The position numbers and the translations under genes were made by a program. The notes below the pieces were generated by a model. It had not been told where the DNA came from. It made no database searches and saw nothing but the letters and a program-made list of their open reading frames with translations. This document shows positions 47,191 through 56,474 of a stretch of DNA of 64,000 nt, one piece after another. Numbering within the stretch: position 1 is the first letter of the stretch; each line of letters starts with the position of its first letter. This DNA is from Loktanella atrilutea (GTDB taxonomy: Bacteria > Pseudomonadota > Alphaproteobacteria > Rhodobacterales > Rhodobacteraceae). Where the stretch lies: contig NZ_FQUE01000006.1 of the NCBI RefSeq assembly GCF_900128995.1, positions 62,001 to 126,000 of the forward strand. Reading direction: 5' to 3'.

Positions 47191-47993
47191 CGGTCATCGT
47201 CCTTCAACGGCAGCACCGCCAGCGGAACCGCCTGACCGAAGCTTTCATCCAGCAGACCGCTGAGGTCGTCACGTTCGATCTGCTGCACCATCAGGCGCAA
47301 CTGCCGCACCGCGTCGAGTCGTTTCAGCACCGTATCCGCCCAGAGGTTCGCCGTTTCCGCATCCGTGCGCCGCACTTCGGCGTAGGCCCTTTGCGTATCG
47401 GCAGCGAGCTTTGCGATTTCCGCATCCAGTTTCGTGTTCTGCTTGCCCGGCTGATCCATCCACGCCCGCACGCGGCCCAGCGCGGCCTGCGTGGTCTGGT
47501 CGAGTTCCTCCAGAACCGTTGATCCGCCGGGCATCGGCATTGATGCGATGGCGGACAGCATGTCCGACAACTGGCTGCGCAGGGAATTGCGCAAGCCCTT
47601 GTCCGACTTGTCGAACACCCGTTCCATCGGTAACTCTCCGCGCCGGTAGGCGACAAAGGTTTCCGCCACGGTGCGCGCGATGCGGTCCGCCTCGGGCCCG
47701 CGAAAACCCGTGGCCAGCATGATGAAGCCCTGTTCGGAATAGGCCCATGGCCTGCCCCGCCGCCCGCCATGGGCACTTGAAATCACATTCTGTGATTTCA
47801 AGTCGTCCCATTCGTCTGGCGTCAGCTGAAAGGCGTAGTCGTCGAGGAACCGCCCGGCGTTGCGGCTGCGGTGCTGGTTCACCGCAGAGGTCGTGCGCCC
47901 GAAGATCGCGGCGACGTCCGCATCAAGAATGACGGCCACGCCACGCAGGCGAAAGATCGCCCGCGCCACGCCCGCCGCAAGGTCGTCCGTCAT
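47187..47993 (-). CDS. ORF6N-domain (phage antirepressor-like) protein inserted in the core operon
   Basis: The 268-residue protein has an ORF6N DNA-binding domain: residues 16-50, LRGVAVILDADVAAIFG ... AVNQHRSRNAGRF, then the F-x-L-T-x-D-E-W-D-D motif at 55-65 and SAHGGRRGRPWAYSEQGF. A helical C-terminal half follows. ORF6N/KilA-N proteins are common in phages and mobile elements and often act as antirepressors. Here the gene starts with ATGA overlapping the phoH stop and ends with ATGA overlapping ybeY, so it is fully built into the operon. This seems unusual for the phoH-ybeY pair. I chose ATG 47993. Confidence 0.85.
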   Translation of the reverse strand: MTDDLAAGVARAIFRLRGVAVILDADVAAIFGRTTSAVNQHRSRNAGRFLDDYAFQLTPDEWDDLKSQNVISSAHGGRRGRPWAYSEQGFIMLATGFRGPEADRIARTVAETFVAYRRGELPMERVFDKSDKGLRNSLRSQLSDMLSAIASMPMPGGSTVLEELDQTTQAALGRVRAWMDQPGKQNTKLDAEIAKLAADTQRAYAEVRRTDAETANLWADTVLKRLDAVRQLRLMVQQIERDDLSGLLDESFGQAVPLAVLPLKDDDR

Positions 47994-49003
47994 CCCGACT
48001 TTTCCGCGTCCGCCTCGTAGGCCTCGATGATGCGGGCGACCAGCGGGTGCCGCACGACGTCCTTGGAGGTGAAGTAGTTGAAGCTGATCTTGGGGATGTT
48101 CTTGAGAAGGCGCTCCGCCTCCCACAGGCCGGAATTGACGCCGCGCGGCAGGTCGATCTGCGTACGGTCGCCGGTGATTGCCATGCGGGACCCCTCGCCA
48201 AGGCGGGTCAGGAACATCTTCATCTGCATGGTCGTGGCGTTCTGCGCCTCGTCCAGCACGACGGCGGCATTGGCCAGCGTGCGGCCCCGCATGAAGGCCA
48301 GCGGTGCGATCTCGATCCGCTTCTCCTCAATCAGCTTCTGCACCTGCTTGGCCGGGAAGAAGTCGTTCAGCGCGTCGTACAGCGGCTGCATGTAGGGATC
48401 GACCTTGTCCTTCATGTCGCCCGGCAGGTAGCCCAGCTTCTCGCCCGCCTCGACGGCGGGGCGCGACAGGATGATCCGGTCGACGTTGCCACTGATGAAA
48501 TGGTTCACGGCCACGGCCACGGCAAGGTAGGTCTTGCCGGTACCCGCAGGCCCGATGCCGAAGCAAAGCTCGTTCTCGAACAACGCGCGGACATAAGCCT
48601 TCTGCGCCTCCGTCCGGGGCTCCACCAGCTTCTTGCGGGTCTTGATCTCGACCCGGTTGGCCAGTTCGCCCTTGAACAGTTCTTTCTGCTCGCCGGTCAT
48701 CAGGCTTTCGTCCGGGTGCATCCGCAATTCGCGGTCGATATCCCCCGGTTCCAGCGTCTTGCCGGCCTCCAGCCGCTGATAAAGCGCCTTCAGGATATCG
48801 AGCGCATCCTTGCGCGGCACCTCTTCGCCGATCACTTCCAGCCGGTTGCCCCGGCGCAGCACCTGCACACCCAGCGCGCTTTCGATGGCGGTCAGGTTGC
48901 GGTCGTACTGGCCGCACAGGTCGATCAGCAGGAAGTTGTCGGGAAATTCCAGAACGGATTCCGAAACATTTTCAGCGGTGGGGGTCAGCGCGCCTGTGGG
49001 CAA
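47990..49003 (-). CDS. phoH: PhoH-family ATPase
   Basis: The 337-residue protein has Walker A GPAGTGKT at 151-158 and the PhoH LSRPAVEAGE and DEAQN motifs, with an N-terminal PhoL/YbeZ-type extension. It starts with TTG at 49003 after a GGAG. It is probably an ATPase that acts with YbeY on rRNA. Between it and ybeY an ORF6N gene is inserted. Confidence 0.93.
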   Translation of the reverse strand: MPTGALTPTAENVSESVLEFPDNFLLIDLCGQYDRNLTAIESALGVQVLRRGNRLEVIGEEVPRKDALDILKALYQRLEAGKTLEPGDIDRELRMHPDESLMTGEQKELFKGELANRVEIKTRKKLVEPRTEAQKAYVRALFENELCFGIGPAGTGKTYLAVAVAVNHFISGNVDRIILSRPAVEAGEKLGYLPGDMKDKVDPYMQPLYDALNDFFPAKQVQKLIEEKRIEIAPLAFMRGRTLANAAVVLDEAQNATTMQMKMFLTRLGEGSRMAITGDRTQIDLPRGVNSGLWEAERLLKNIPKISFNYFTSKDVVRHPLVARIIEAYEADAEKSG

Positions 49004-49103
49004 TCAAGTCTCCGGGGTGAAGCGTCGTTGGGTCCAAAGTGGCGACCGGGGCGGTCAATGACAACCCTCGGGGTGACATTGCGCGGCATTTGACCGGGAC
49101 CCG

Positions 49104-49141
49104 CCCAAGAAAGAAGCCGCAGAGGTGATCTGCGGCTTCTT
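49104..49141 (-). terminator. Rho-independent terminator after the lipoprotein gene
   Basis: AAGAAGCCGCAG and CTGCGGCTTCTT form a 12-bp perfect stem with a 7-base loop, followed on the minus strand by a T-rich stretch. It follows the lipoprotein stop by 7 bases, so phoH must use its own start. Confidence 0.8.
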
Positions 49142-49148
49142 AAAGGGA

Positions 49149-49475
49149 TCAGGCGGGGGGGAAGTCATCGGGTCGTGTCGGGTCGTAGATCGGCGACCCG
49201 GACTTGAACGGCCCCACGACCGTGTTGGGCGGCGCGACGCCAGAACAGACCGGGCGGCCATCGGGTGTCAGACGTTCGGACAGATAGCCTTCGAGGCCGT
49301 CGTCGATGATCCAGTGATCGCAGCCTTCGGGATCGACCCAGATGCCGGCGACCATGGTGGACAAGTGGTGGGCGTTGATGCCGCGGTCATAGCCCTTGTT
49401 CGGCCCGACGGCCTGATCGCAGGCGGTCAGCGCCAGACCGGCACCCAGAAGGCCGAGCAGTTTCATCGTGTTCAT
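49149..49475 (-). CDS. Lipoprotein with IWxDPxGCxHW module
   Basis: The 108-residue product has a signal with lipobox LTAC (C19). Residues 45-77 carry IWVDPEGCDHWIIDDG-LEG ... DGRPVC, a motif shared with the next gene upstream (its residues 42-74). I know no named domain for it. The two cysteines (51 and 77) may form a disulfide. It lies 12 bases after the OmpA-family gene and probably forms an operon with it. The start may also be the Met at residue 4. Confidence 0.8.
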   Translation of the reverse strand: MNTMKLLGLLGAGLALTACDQAVGPNKGYDRGINAHHLSTMVAGIWVDPEGCDHWIIDDGLEGYLSERLTPDGRPVCSGVAPPNTVVGPFKSGSPIYDPTRPDDFPPA

Positions 49476-49487
49476 GTCAGGTCCCCT

Positions 49488-50048
49488 TCAGCGGATGCAG
49501 TAGATTTCGACGCGGCGGTTCTGCTGCATCCCGGCGGCGGTGTCATTCGTGGCGCGGGGCATCCGCTCTCCGAAGCCCTTGATGTCCACGACGCGCGCGC
49601 CGATGCCCTGCGCCACGCTGGCGACAGAGGCGGCCCGGTTGTTCGACAGGCGGATGTTGTACTCGTCAGAGGCGCGGCTGTCCGTGTGTCCGTAGATCAG
49701 GAACCCGAAGGCATTTGCCGACTGAAAGAAGTTCGCGAGTGTCGCACGGGCCTGCGCGCTGAGGGCATACCTGTCGGTCGCGAACAGTTGGTCGGTGGGG
49801 AAGACACCGCAGATCTCTGACCGGTGGCAGACGGCACTGCCGTCGCGACGGCGGTGCGGCGACATGAAGCCTTCGGCGCCGTCGTCCATCGCCCAGTGTT
49901 CGCAGCCGTCGGGATCGATCCAGATGGTCGGTTCGTAGATCTCGGGCCGGCTGGTCTGCTGGGCAGACACGGCGGACCCTGCGGCCATGGTCAAAGCCAG
50001 AACGCCCGCAAATGCGGTCCTTGCAAAATGGGACGGTGTGGTAGCCAC
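49488..50048 (-). CDS. OmpA-family protein with IWxDPxGCxHW module
   Basis: The 186-residue product starts with GTG 50048 after AGAGGAATTC. It has a signal peptide (cleavage near residue 29-30, VSAQ), the module IWIDPDGCEHWAMDDG ... VC at 42-74, and an OmpA C-like peptidoglycan-binding domain (88-186, with GHTDSRASDEYN and NRRVEI). It should sit in the periplasm and bind the cell wall, with the short module as a specific add-on. Two further cysteines, C80 and C184, are present. Confidence 0.85.
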   Translation of the reverse strand: MATTPSHFARTAFAGVLALTMAAGSAVSAQQTSRPEIYEPTIWIDPDGCEHWAMDDGAEGFMSPHRRRDGSAVCHRSEICGVFPTDQLFATDRYALSAQARATLANFFQSANAFGFLIYGHTDSRASDEYNIRLSNNRAASVASVAQGIGARVVDIKGFGERMPRATNDTAAGMQQNRRVEIYCIR

Positions 50049-50100
50049 GGCGAATTCCTCTTGATTGAACGGCGCACCCCGGGGATGCGAGGTCGATGCG

Positions 50101-50129
50101 ATAACACTCAATACATCGGACCTTAGCAA
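50101..50129 (-). promoter_or_regulatory. Possible promoter of the OmpA-family gene
   Basis: On the minus strand TTGCTA and TGTTAT are spaced by 17 bases, about 55 bases before the GTG. It lies in an A/T-rich gap of 196 bases between miaB and this gene. Confidence 0.3.
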
Positions 50130-50244
50130 GCTACACCACAACCGAAAGAAAAAAACACCACATATTGTAGTTTGGCCGGAAACAATCACCGTAACTGGCA
50201 GGAATTGCCGCGCGGCCCGCAACGCAGGTCGGCACGGGTGCACG

Positions 50245-51555
50245 TCAGGCGATCAGCTCGCCGCCAAGCGAGTTCGGTCCCGCGCTGGTGATTCTGACCG
50301 GCAGGACCTGCCCCACCGCAGCGGCCGGGGCCACGGCATGGACGGCGTGCAAATAGTCAGACTTGCCAATCATCTGCCCGGCGATGCGGCCCGGCTTTTC
50401 GAACAATACCTTGACCGTCCGGCCGACCATGCCGTCCTGAATGGCGTGCTGCTGCTGCGTCAGCAAAGCCTGCAACCGGGCCAGACGCTCTGCCATCACC
50501 CCCTCCGGCAATTGTGGCTTTTCCGCGGCGGGCGTGCCGGGGCGGGTGGAGTATTTGAACGAATAGGCCTGCCCGAATTCGACAGCCCGGATCAGATCCA
50601 TGGTCGCCTCGAAATCGGCATCGGTCTCTCCCGGGAATCCAACGATGAAGTCCGACGACAGCAGAAGGTCCGGCCGCGCGGCACGGATGCGTTCGACCAG
50701 CTTCAGATATTGTTCGGCGGTGTGCTTGCGGTTCATCGCCTTCAGCATCCGATCCGACCCCGACTGCACCGGCAGGTGCAGGTAGGGCATCAGCTTTTCG
50801 CAGTCACCGTGCGCGGCGATCAGCGCGTCATCCATGTCATTGGGATGGCTGGTGGTGAAGCGGATCCGCTCCAGCCCGTCGATCTTCGCAAGATCGCGGA
50901 TCAGACCGGCAAGCCCGCCGTCGTGACCGTGATAGGCATTCACGTTCTGCCCCAGCAGCGTGATCTCGACGACGCCCGCCTCGACCAGATCGCGCGCCTC
51001 GCGCAGCACGCGGTCGGCGGGGCGGCTGACCTCTGCCCCGCGGGTGTAGGGCACGACGCAGAAGGCGCAGAACTTGTCGCAGCCTTCCTGCACCGTCAGA
51101 AAGGCCGCGGGCGCGCGGCGGGCCTTGGGGCGGTCGGTCAGCGTGTCGAACTTGTCGTCGAGCGGAAAATCGGTGTCGAGGGCGCGCTCTCCCGCCCGGA
51201 CGGCCCGGTCCATCGCCGGCAGACGGTGATAGCTTTGCGGTCCGACCACCAGATCGACCAGCGGCGCGCGGCGCATGATCTCTTCCCCCTCGGCCTGCGC
51301 CACGCAGCCGGCGACACCGATCTTCAGGTCGGGATTGATGTCCTTTAAAGCCCGCAGACGCCCAAGCTCGGAATAGACCTTCTCTGCCGCCTTTTCGCGG
51401 ATGTGGCAGGTGTTCAACAGGATCATGTCCGCGTCATCGGCCTTGTCCGTGGCAACGTAGCCCTCGCCCCCCAGTGCCTCGGTCATCCGTTCGGAGTCGT
51501 AGACATTCATCTGGCAGCCATAGGTCTTGACGAAAAGCTTACGGGGCGCGGTCAT
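50245..51555 (-). CDS. miaB: tRNA-2-methylthio-N6-dimethylallyladenosine synthase
   Basis: The 436-residue protein has the UPF0004 cluster cysteines (C14, C50, C84), the radical-SAM CxxxCxxC (C159, C163, C166) and a C-terminal TRAM domain. It adds 2-methylthio to A37 in tRNA reading UNN codons. It is followed by two IWxDPxGC genes before phoH. Confidence 0.97.
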   Translation of the reverse strand: MTAPRKLFVKTYGCQMNVYDSERMTEALGGEGYVATDKADDADMILLNTCHIREKAAEKVYSELGRLRALKDINPDLKIGVAGCVAQAEGEEIMRRAPLVDLVVGPQSYHRLPAMDRAVRAGERALDTDFPLDDKFDTLTDRPKARRAPAAFLTVQEGCDKFCAFCVVPYTRGAEVSRPADRVLREARDLVEAGVVEITLLGQNVNAYHGHDGGLAGLIRDLAKIDGLERIRFTTSHPNDMDDALIAAHGDCEKLMPYLHLPVQSGSDRMLKAMNRKHTAEQYLKLVERIRAARPDLLLSSDFIVGFPGETDADFEATMDLIRAVEFGQAYSFKYSTRPGTPAAEKPQLPEGVMAERLARLQALLTQQQHAIQDGMVGRTVKVLFEKPGRIAGQMIGKSDYLHAVHAVAPAAAVGQVLPVRITSAGPNSLGGELIA

Positions 51556-51674
51556 GATAAGGCAGCCTGACTGACGGGAAAGGGACGGCCCTGTCCTTAT
51601 CCCGCAGGGGCCGGGCTTGCAATGCGATGCAATTTCGCGGAGCGTGCGCGCGACCCGATCCGGACGCCCCTGCC

Positions 51675-52538
51675 ATGACCTTTCCCAGCCTGCGCGACTT
51701 TCTGGCCAACGGCCGCGGCCTGCTGGCCAAGGGTCCGCTCGCGTTGATCCTGATCGAGGATCAGGTCGAGGTCGACAGCACCCTGCGGCACGTCATCAAC
51801 TGCGGCTTCCACCGCGTCGTCGCCGTCGGTGCGCCGGACATTGCGGTCGCGGACGATCTGGCAGAACCGGTCATTCGGGTGCATCACGACATGCTGATCC
51901 CCGGCGCGCTGGAGGATGTGATCAATGGCGTGATCGCCGCCGCCCCGGGGCAGTGGATTCATTACGCCTACAACTCGGAATATTTGTTCTATCCCTTCTG
52001 CGAGACGCGAACCGTGGGCGAGATGCTGGCATTTTCCACCGAGGAGCGGCGTGACAGCCTGCTGACCTTCGTCGTGGACCTTTACGCCGGGGATCTGGAC
52101 GCGCATCCAACGGCGGTCAGCCTGACGGACGCGCATCTGGACAAGTCGGGCTATTACGCGCTGGCCCGCAAGGACGAGAACGGCGCCCTGCTGGACCGGC
52201 AGCTGGATTTCTTCGGCGGCCTGCGCTGGCGGTTCGAAGAGCATGTCCCGCCGCCACGACGCCGGATCGACCGCGTCGCCCTCTTTCGTGCCCGGCCTGG
52301 CCTGCAGCTAAGGCCGGATCACACCTTTTCGGACCCCGAATACAACACGTTTGCCTGCCCTTGGCACAACAGCCTGACGGCCAGCCTCTGCTCTTTCCGG
52401 ACGGCCAAGGCCTTGCGCCGCAATGCCGGATCGGCCCCGCATATCAAAACCTTCCGGTGGCTCAATACCGCGCCTTTCCGCTGGCACTCCCAGCAATTGC
52501 TGGAACTGGGGCTGATGGAGCCGGGGCAGTGGTTCTGA
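51675..52538 (+). CDS. Conserved hypothetical protein next to miaB
   Basis: The 287-residue cytosolic protein begins [20 protein letters not shown]. It has an alpha/beta pattern ([20 protein letters not shown]) and [21 protein letters not shown]. It ends [12 protein letters not shown]. The acidic [12 protein letters not shown] and the FFGGLRWRF run suggest a glycosyltransferase-like fold, but I cannot name a family. It is divergent from miaB. Confidence 0.7.
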   Translation: MTFPSLRDFLANGRGLLAKGPLALILIEDQVEVDSTLRHVINCGFHRVVAVGAPDIAVADDLAEPVIRVHHDMLIPGALEDVINGVIAAAPGQWIHYAYNSEYLFYPFCETRTVGEMLAFSTEERRDSLLTFVVDLYAGDLDAHPTAVSLTDAHLDKSGYYALARKDENGALLDRQLDFFGGLRWRFEEHVPPPRRRIDRVALFRARPGLQLRPDHTFSDPEYNTFACPWHNSLTASLCSFRTAKALRRNAGSAPHIKTFRWLNTAPFRWHSQQLLELGLMEPGQWF

Positions 52539-52586
52539 TCGGGACTCCCGCCCCGCGCTGCAAGGGCCGCCCCTGCCTTGCCCCGG

Positions 52587-53090
52587 TCAGTCCTTGACGA
52601 GGCGAAGGACCGGCGCACCGGAGGGGCGGCGGAACTGGGCCGTCAGGCGTGCATCGCGGCTGTAGGGCCAGACGGAAGGATCATCGACCAGCCCGGCCTG
52701 CACAGGCGCCATGCGGATCATCTCTCGACATTCCTTCAACGCCTCGCGCGTCTCGATCGGCTGTTCCCAGAACCGGCGCTGCCAGATGCTGCCTTGCGGT
52801 CCACCGTGCGTCGCGTCTGGGGGCAGATGCTGGGCAAAGGTCGCCTTGATCGCCTTCCACCGCTTCGTGTAGTCCTGATCGTCGGGCGGCAGGGACCAGA
52901 TCATGTGCAACCGGTTCGGCAGGATGACAGCGTCGTCGATGGCGAACGGATACCTGAACTGGCAAAGCCGCACGGCGAGGCGCAGGATCTCGACATGCCG
53001 GACGAGCAGATCGGCACCTTCATCGCGAAGCCGAACGGTAAAGAACATCGATCGAGGGGCCGGTGTCGGCGAAGGGTATGTCTGCATCAT
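52587..53090 (-). CDS. RAYT-like (Y1/IS200-type) transposase protein with substituted catalytic residues
   Basis: The 167-residue product resembles REP-associated tyrosine transposases: MFFTVRL near residue 15, AVILPNRLHMIWSLP, QRRFWE and WPYS. In active proteins the HUH motif reads LPNHxH and a tyrosine lies five residues before the final Pro-Val. Here the first His is R60 and the Tyr position is M124, so strand cleavage is unlikely. It may have been kept as a DNA-binding protein. A CtrA-like box lies 24 bases upstream. I chose the double ATG at 53090. Confidence 0.8.
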   Translation of the reverse strand: MMQTYPSPTPAPRSMFFTVRLRDEGADLLVRHVEILRLAVRLCQFRYPFAIDDAVILPNRLHMIWSLPPDDQDYTKRWKAIKATFAQHLPPDATHGGPQGSIWQRRFWEQPIETREALKECREMIRMAPVQAGLVDDPSVWPYSRDARLTAQFRRPSGAPVLRLVKD

Positions 53091-53113
53091 GACACGACCC
53101 TGCATGCAAAAGG

Positions 53114-53130
53114 GTTAATGCGCGATTAAC
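53114..53130. promoter_or_regulatory. CtrA-type binding site
   Basis: TTAA at 53115-53118 and TTAA at 53126-53129 are separated by exactly seven bases, inside a perfect palindrome GTTAAT-GCGCG-ATTAAC. This equals the full CtrA consensus TTAA-N7-TTAA. It lies between irr (3' end) and the RAYT-like gene start. Confidence 0.6.
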
Positions 53131-53155
53131 ACGATAACGCCGTTCAAGAGGCCCG

Positions 53156-53590
53156 TCAGACGCGGCGCAGGCGGATCACGACGTCGACGGCCACCACCTC
53201 GGCCCCCTCCGGCGCATGCGGCAGGCGCCGGATTTCAAGCGCCTCGCGCGGCGCGTCCGTCAGCTCGGCGGTGTCTTCCCAATAGAAATGGGGGTGATCA
53301 CCCATGTCCGTGTCGAAATAGCTCTTGGCGCCATCGACCGTGATCTCGCGCAGCAGCCCTGCGTCGCAGAAGGCGCGCAGGGTATTGTAGACAGTGGCAA
53401 GCGACACGCGTTCGTCGCGCAGGGCGGCGGCGGCGAAAAGCCCCTCTGCCGTCGCATGACGATCCATGCCGTCGCCGATCAGTAGCGCGGCAAGAGTCAG
53501 ACGCTGCCGTGTCGGGCGCAGACCGGCGGCCGCCAGCCAGCGGCTGCCGTGATCGGTCGCGTCGGATGAGAGCGTGGCGAAATCGGTCAT
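53156..53590 (-). CDS. irr: Iron response regulator Irr (Fur family)
   Basis: The 144-residue protein has the Fur winged helix (residues 20-85, [13 protein letters not shown] ... [16 protein letters not shown]) and the DHPHFYWED motif with a heme- or iron-sensing His pair. It fits Rhodobacterales Irr, which lacks the N-terminal heme motif of Bradyrhizobium. It senses heme or iron and controls iron genes. It is divergent from fabA, as in relatives. Start ATG 53590. Confidence 0.9.
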   Translation of the reverse strand: MTDFATLSSDATDHGSRWLAAAGLRPTRQRLTLAALLIGDGMDRHATAEGLFAAAALRDERVSLATVYNTLRAFCDAGLLREITVDGAKSYFDTDMGDHPHFYWEDTAELTDAPREALEIRRLPHAPEGAEVVAVDVVIRLRRV

Positions 53591-53767
53591 GTCGCATACA
53601 TATGGGATGGACGGGCCGTGGATCAATGGCTTTTCCCCGCCGGGGCCCCGCAACGCGGCGGCGGCGGGGGCGGCAGGCTTGCACGAACGAAGCCGCCGGT
53701 GCTAGAGGTCGCGCGCAGCAAAGCCGGCGGCCCCACAAGGCCCCGGACCCGGATCAGAAGGACCGCC

Positions 53768-54277
53768 ATGGCCGATTTCCCTACGCATTTCGACAAAGAC
53801 GCCCTGCTGGCCTGCGCCCGCGGCGAACTCTTCGGGCCGGGCAACGCACAGCTGCCCGCGCCGCCGATGCTGATGATGGACCGTATCACCGATATCTCTG
53901 GCGATGGCGGCGCCCATGGCAAGGGGCACGTCGTGGCGGAATTCGACATCACGCCGGACCTGTGGTTCTTCGACTGCCACTTTCCCGGCAACCCGATCAT
54001 GCCCGGCTGCCTCGGCCTTGACGGTTTGTGGCAGCTGACGGGTTTCAACCTGGGCTGGCGCGGCTGGCAGGGGCGCGGCTACGCGCTTGGCGTCGGCGAG
54101 GTGAAGCTGACCGGCATGGTCCGCCCGGATCGCAAGCTGCTGACCTACAAGATCGACTTTACGAAGGCCGTCCAGACGCGTCGCCTGACGATGGGCGTGG
54201 CCGACGGCATCGTCGAGGCGGACGGTGACGTGATCTATCAGGTCAAGGACATGAAGGTCGCGCTCAGCGAAAGCTGA
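53768..54277 (+). CDS. fabA: 3-hydroxydecanoyl-ACP dehydratase/isomerase
   Basis: The 169-residue protein has the FabA active site H71 in [13 protein letters not shown] and D85 in LGLDGLWQL. It introduces the cis double bond in unsaturated fatty acid synthesis. It starts at ATG 53768. fabB, the usual next gene, lies 960 bases away behind an antisense GST gene. Confidence 0.96.
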   Translation: MADFPTHFDKDALLACARGELFGPGNAQLPAPPMLMMDRITDISGDGGAHGKGHVVAEFDITPDLWFFDCHFPGNPIMPGCLGLDGLWQLTGFNLGWRGWQGRGYALGVGEVKLTGMVRPDRKLLTYKIDFTKAVQTRRLTMGVADGIVEADGDVIYQVKDMKVALSES

Positions 54278-54341
54278 ACGGTCGCTGTCGCGGCTCTCTG
54301 TCCTTGCTTGTCAGTGCGCGAAGCGTCCCTGATCGACAGAC

Positions 54342-55025
54342 CTACAGCTTCAGGGCAAGAAACCGGTCCGGTATCCGGTCGCGGTACGGATAATATTGAT
54401 ACCACGGCTGTGCCTCGACAAGAGCGCGTCGATAGGACGGGCGGGCCAGCAGGCGCTCGAAATATGCCGTCAGATTTGGCCTGTTCCCGAAAGGCACGAT
54501 GATCCCGGCGTAGAACAGCGCCGGGGCCGCGGCGCAATCGGCGAGCGAGAAAGTCTCTGCCGCGGCCCAATGCCGACCGGCCATGTGCGCCTCGATCATA
54601 TCGTAGGTCGCACCGATCCGCGCCTCGTCCTCCGCGGCACCGCGGATATCCTTCTCGGTGTCGGGGCGCATGTGGTTCGCCACAAGCCGCTGCATCGGGT
54701 GATGCACGTAAAGGTCGAAGATCCGGTCCCACAGCCGCGCCTGCAACTGCGCATCGGGATCTGCTGGCAGCAGAGGATGCAGCCCCGGGTAGTGGGTATC
54801 GAGGTATTCGATAATGATCGATGTTTCCGCCACGGTGGCGTCGCGGTCCACGTCGTGCAGCACCGGCATCTTGCCGACGGGCCAAAGCGCCACGAAAGCG
54901 GCGTGTGATTCCGGGTTGCCGAAATCGACGAGGACCTGCTCGAACTCCGTACCGGCTTCGTAGAGGGCGGTGAGCACCTTATGACAGGAAGATGACAATG
55001 GGTGGGCGTGCAGGCGAAGAACCAT
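54342..55025 (-). CDS. Glutathione S-transferase family protein
   Basis: The 227-residue protein has an N-terminal thioredoxin fold (LRLHAHPLSSSCHKVLTAL, WPVGKMPVL, AETSIIIEYLD) and the helical C-domain with SLADCAAAPAL. It would bind glutathione and detoxify electrophiles. It lies antisense between fabA and fabB, an unusual place. Confidence 0.9.
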   Translation of the reverse strand: MVLRLHAHPLSSSCHKVLTALYEAGTEFEQVLVDFGNPESHAAFVALWPVGKMPVLHDVDRDATVAETSIIIEYLDTHYPGLHPLLPADPDAQLQARLWDRIFDLYVHHPMQRLVANHMRPDTEKDIRGAAEDEARIGATYDMIEAHMAGRHWAAAETFSLADCAAAPALFYAGIIVPFGNRPNLTAYFERLLARPSYRRALVEAQPWYQYYPYRDRIPDRFLALKL

Positions 55026-55238
55026 GAGGGGACCCGTATGAAGCGTTCACCACACATTAGGATCGCTGACACTGCCCGGCAAAGAAATTCGCCAGTGGTG
55101 GACGCACCCTTCATCTAGCGCGAAAGCGCCGTGTGCACCCCAAAATCTGCGCCCTGCATTCCGTGCCGCGGCCCTATATGGTTGCGGCGCATCCCCCCAC
55201 TGGCCTAAACAGGGTCCAACAACCGAAGGAGTGCGCCC

Positions 55239-56468
55239 ATGCGTCGCGTCGTCATCACCGGGCTGGGCATCGTCTCGCCGATCGGGAACAACGCCGAGGA
55301 AGTCACAGCCGCCCTGAAGGCCGGGACCAGCGGGATCGAGGCCTCGCCCGAAATGGCGGAACATGGCTTTCGCAGCCGCGTCGCCGGCACGCTGAAGATC
55401 GACGTGTCCGACCATGTCGACAAGCGAACGCTGCGATTCATGGGACCGGGGGCCGCCTATGCCCATATCGCGATGACGCAGGCGATCGCCGATGCCGGAC
55501 TGACCGAAGACCAGATAGTGAGCCCGATGACCGGAGTCATCGCAGGCTCTGGCGGGCCGTCGACCTCGGCCATGTTCACAGCCCATCAGTCGGTGCTGTC
55601 CACCGGCGCCACGAAGCGAATCGGACCCTTTGCGGTGCCCAAGACCATGTCCTCGACAATCAGCGCCAACCTCGCGACGGCGCACCGGATCAAGGGCATG
55701 AACTTCTCGATCACCTCCGCCTGCTCCACCTCGCTGCACTGCATCGGCATGGCGGCCCAGCAGGTGGCGCTTGGCACGCAGGACATCATGTTCGCCGGCG
55801 GCGGAGAGGAGTTGGACTGGACGCTGTCCTGCCTCTTCGACGCGATGGGCGCGATGAGCAGCAAGTACAACGACACGCCGACCAAGGCATCGCGCGCCTT
55901 CGACGCGGGCCGCGACGGCTTCGTCATCGCAGGCGGCGGCGGGATCGTCGTGCTGGAGTCGCTGGAAGGCGCTCTGGCCCGCGGCGCAAAGATTTACGCG
56001 GAAGTGACCGGGTTTTCCGCCACCTCCGACGGGGCGGACATGGTCGCACCCTCTGGCGAAGGCGGCGAACGGGCGATGCGACAGGCGCTGACCACCCTGC
56101 CAGACGGGCGAAAGATCAGTTACATCAACGCCCACGGGACCAGCACGCCGGTCGGGGACGTCGGAGAGGTTGAGGCGGTACGCCGGGTGTTCGGACAGGG
56201 CAGCACGCCGCCGATCAGTTCGACCAAGTCGATGACCGGTCATAGCCAGGGCGCCACCGGCGCGCAGGAGGCGATTTACTGCCTGCTGATGCTGCAGGAC
56301 GACTTCATCGCGCCCTCGATCAACGTAGAGACTCTGGACGAGGCGCTGGACCCGGCGGAGATCGCGACGGTGCGCGTCGACAATGCGGATCTGGACACGA
56401 TCATGACGAATTCTTTCGGATTTGGCGGGACCAACGGGTCGATGCTGCTGTCGCGGTTCAAGGGGTAA
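55239..56468 (+). CDS. fabB: Beta-ketoacyl-ACP synthase I
   Basis: The 409-residue protein has C162 in SACSTS and the His pair H299 (NAHGTS) and H335 (MTGHSQGATG). FabB elongates cis-3-decenoyl-ACP. GGAG precedes the ATG. It needs a promoter in the 213-base gap after the GST gene; a weak TATATG lies at 55175-55180. fabI follows after six bases. Confidence 0.97.
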   Translation: MRRVVITGLGIVSPIGNNAEEVTAALKAGTSGIEASPEMAEHGFRSRVAGTLKIDVSDHVDKRTLRFMGPGAAYAHIAMTQAIADAGLTEDQIVSPMTGVIAGSGGPSTSAMFTAHQSVLSTGATKRIGPFAVPKTMSSTISANLATAHRIKGMNFSITSACSTSLHCIGMAAQQVALGTQDIMFAGGGEELDWTLSCLFDAMGAMSSKYNDTPTKASRAFDAGRDGFVIAGGGGIVVLESLEGALARGAKIYAEVTGFSATSDGADMVAPSGEGGERAMRQALTTLPDGRKISYINAHGTSTPVGDVGEVEAVRRVFGQGSTPPISSTKSMTGHSQGATGAQEAIYCLLMLQDDFIAPSINVETLDEALDPAEIATVRVDNADLDTIMTNSFGFGGTNGSMLLSRFKG

Positions 56469-56474
56469 GGTGAC

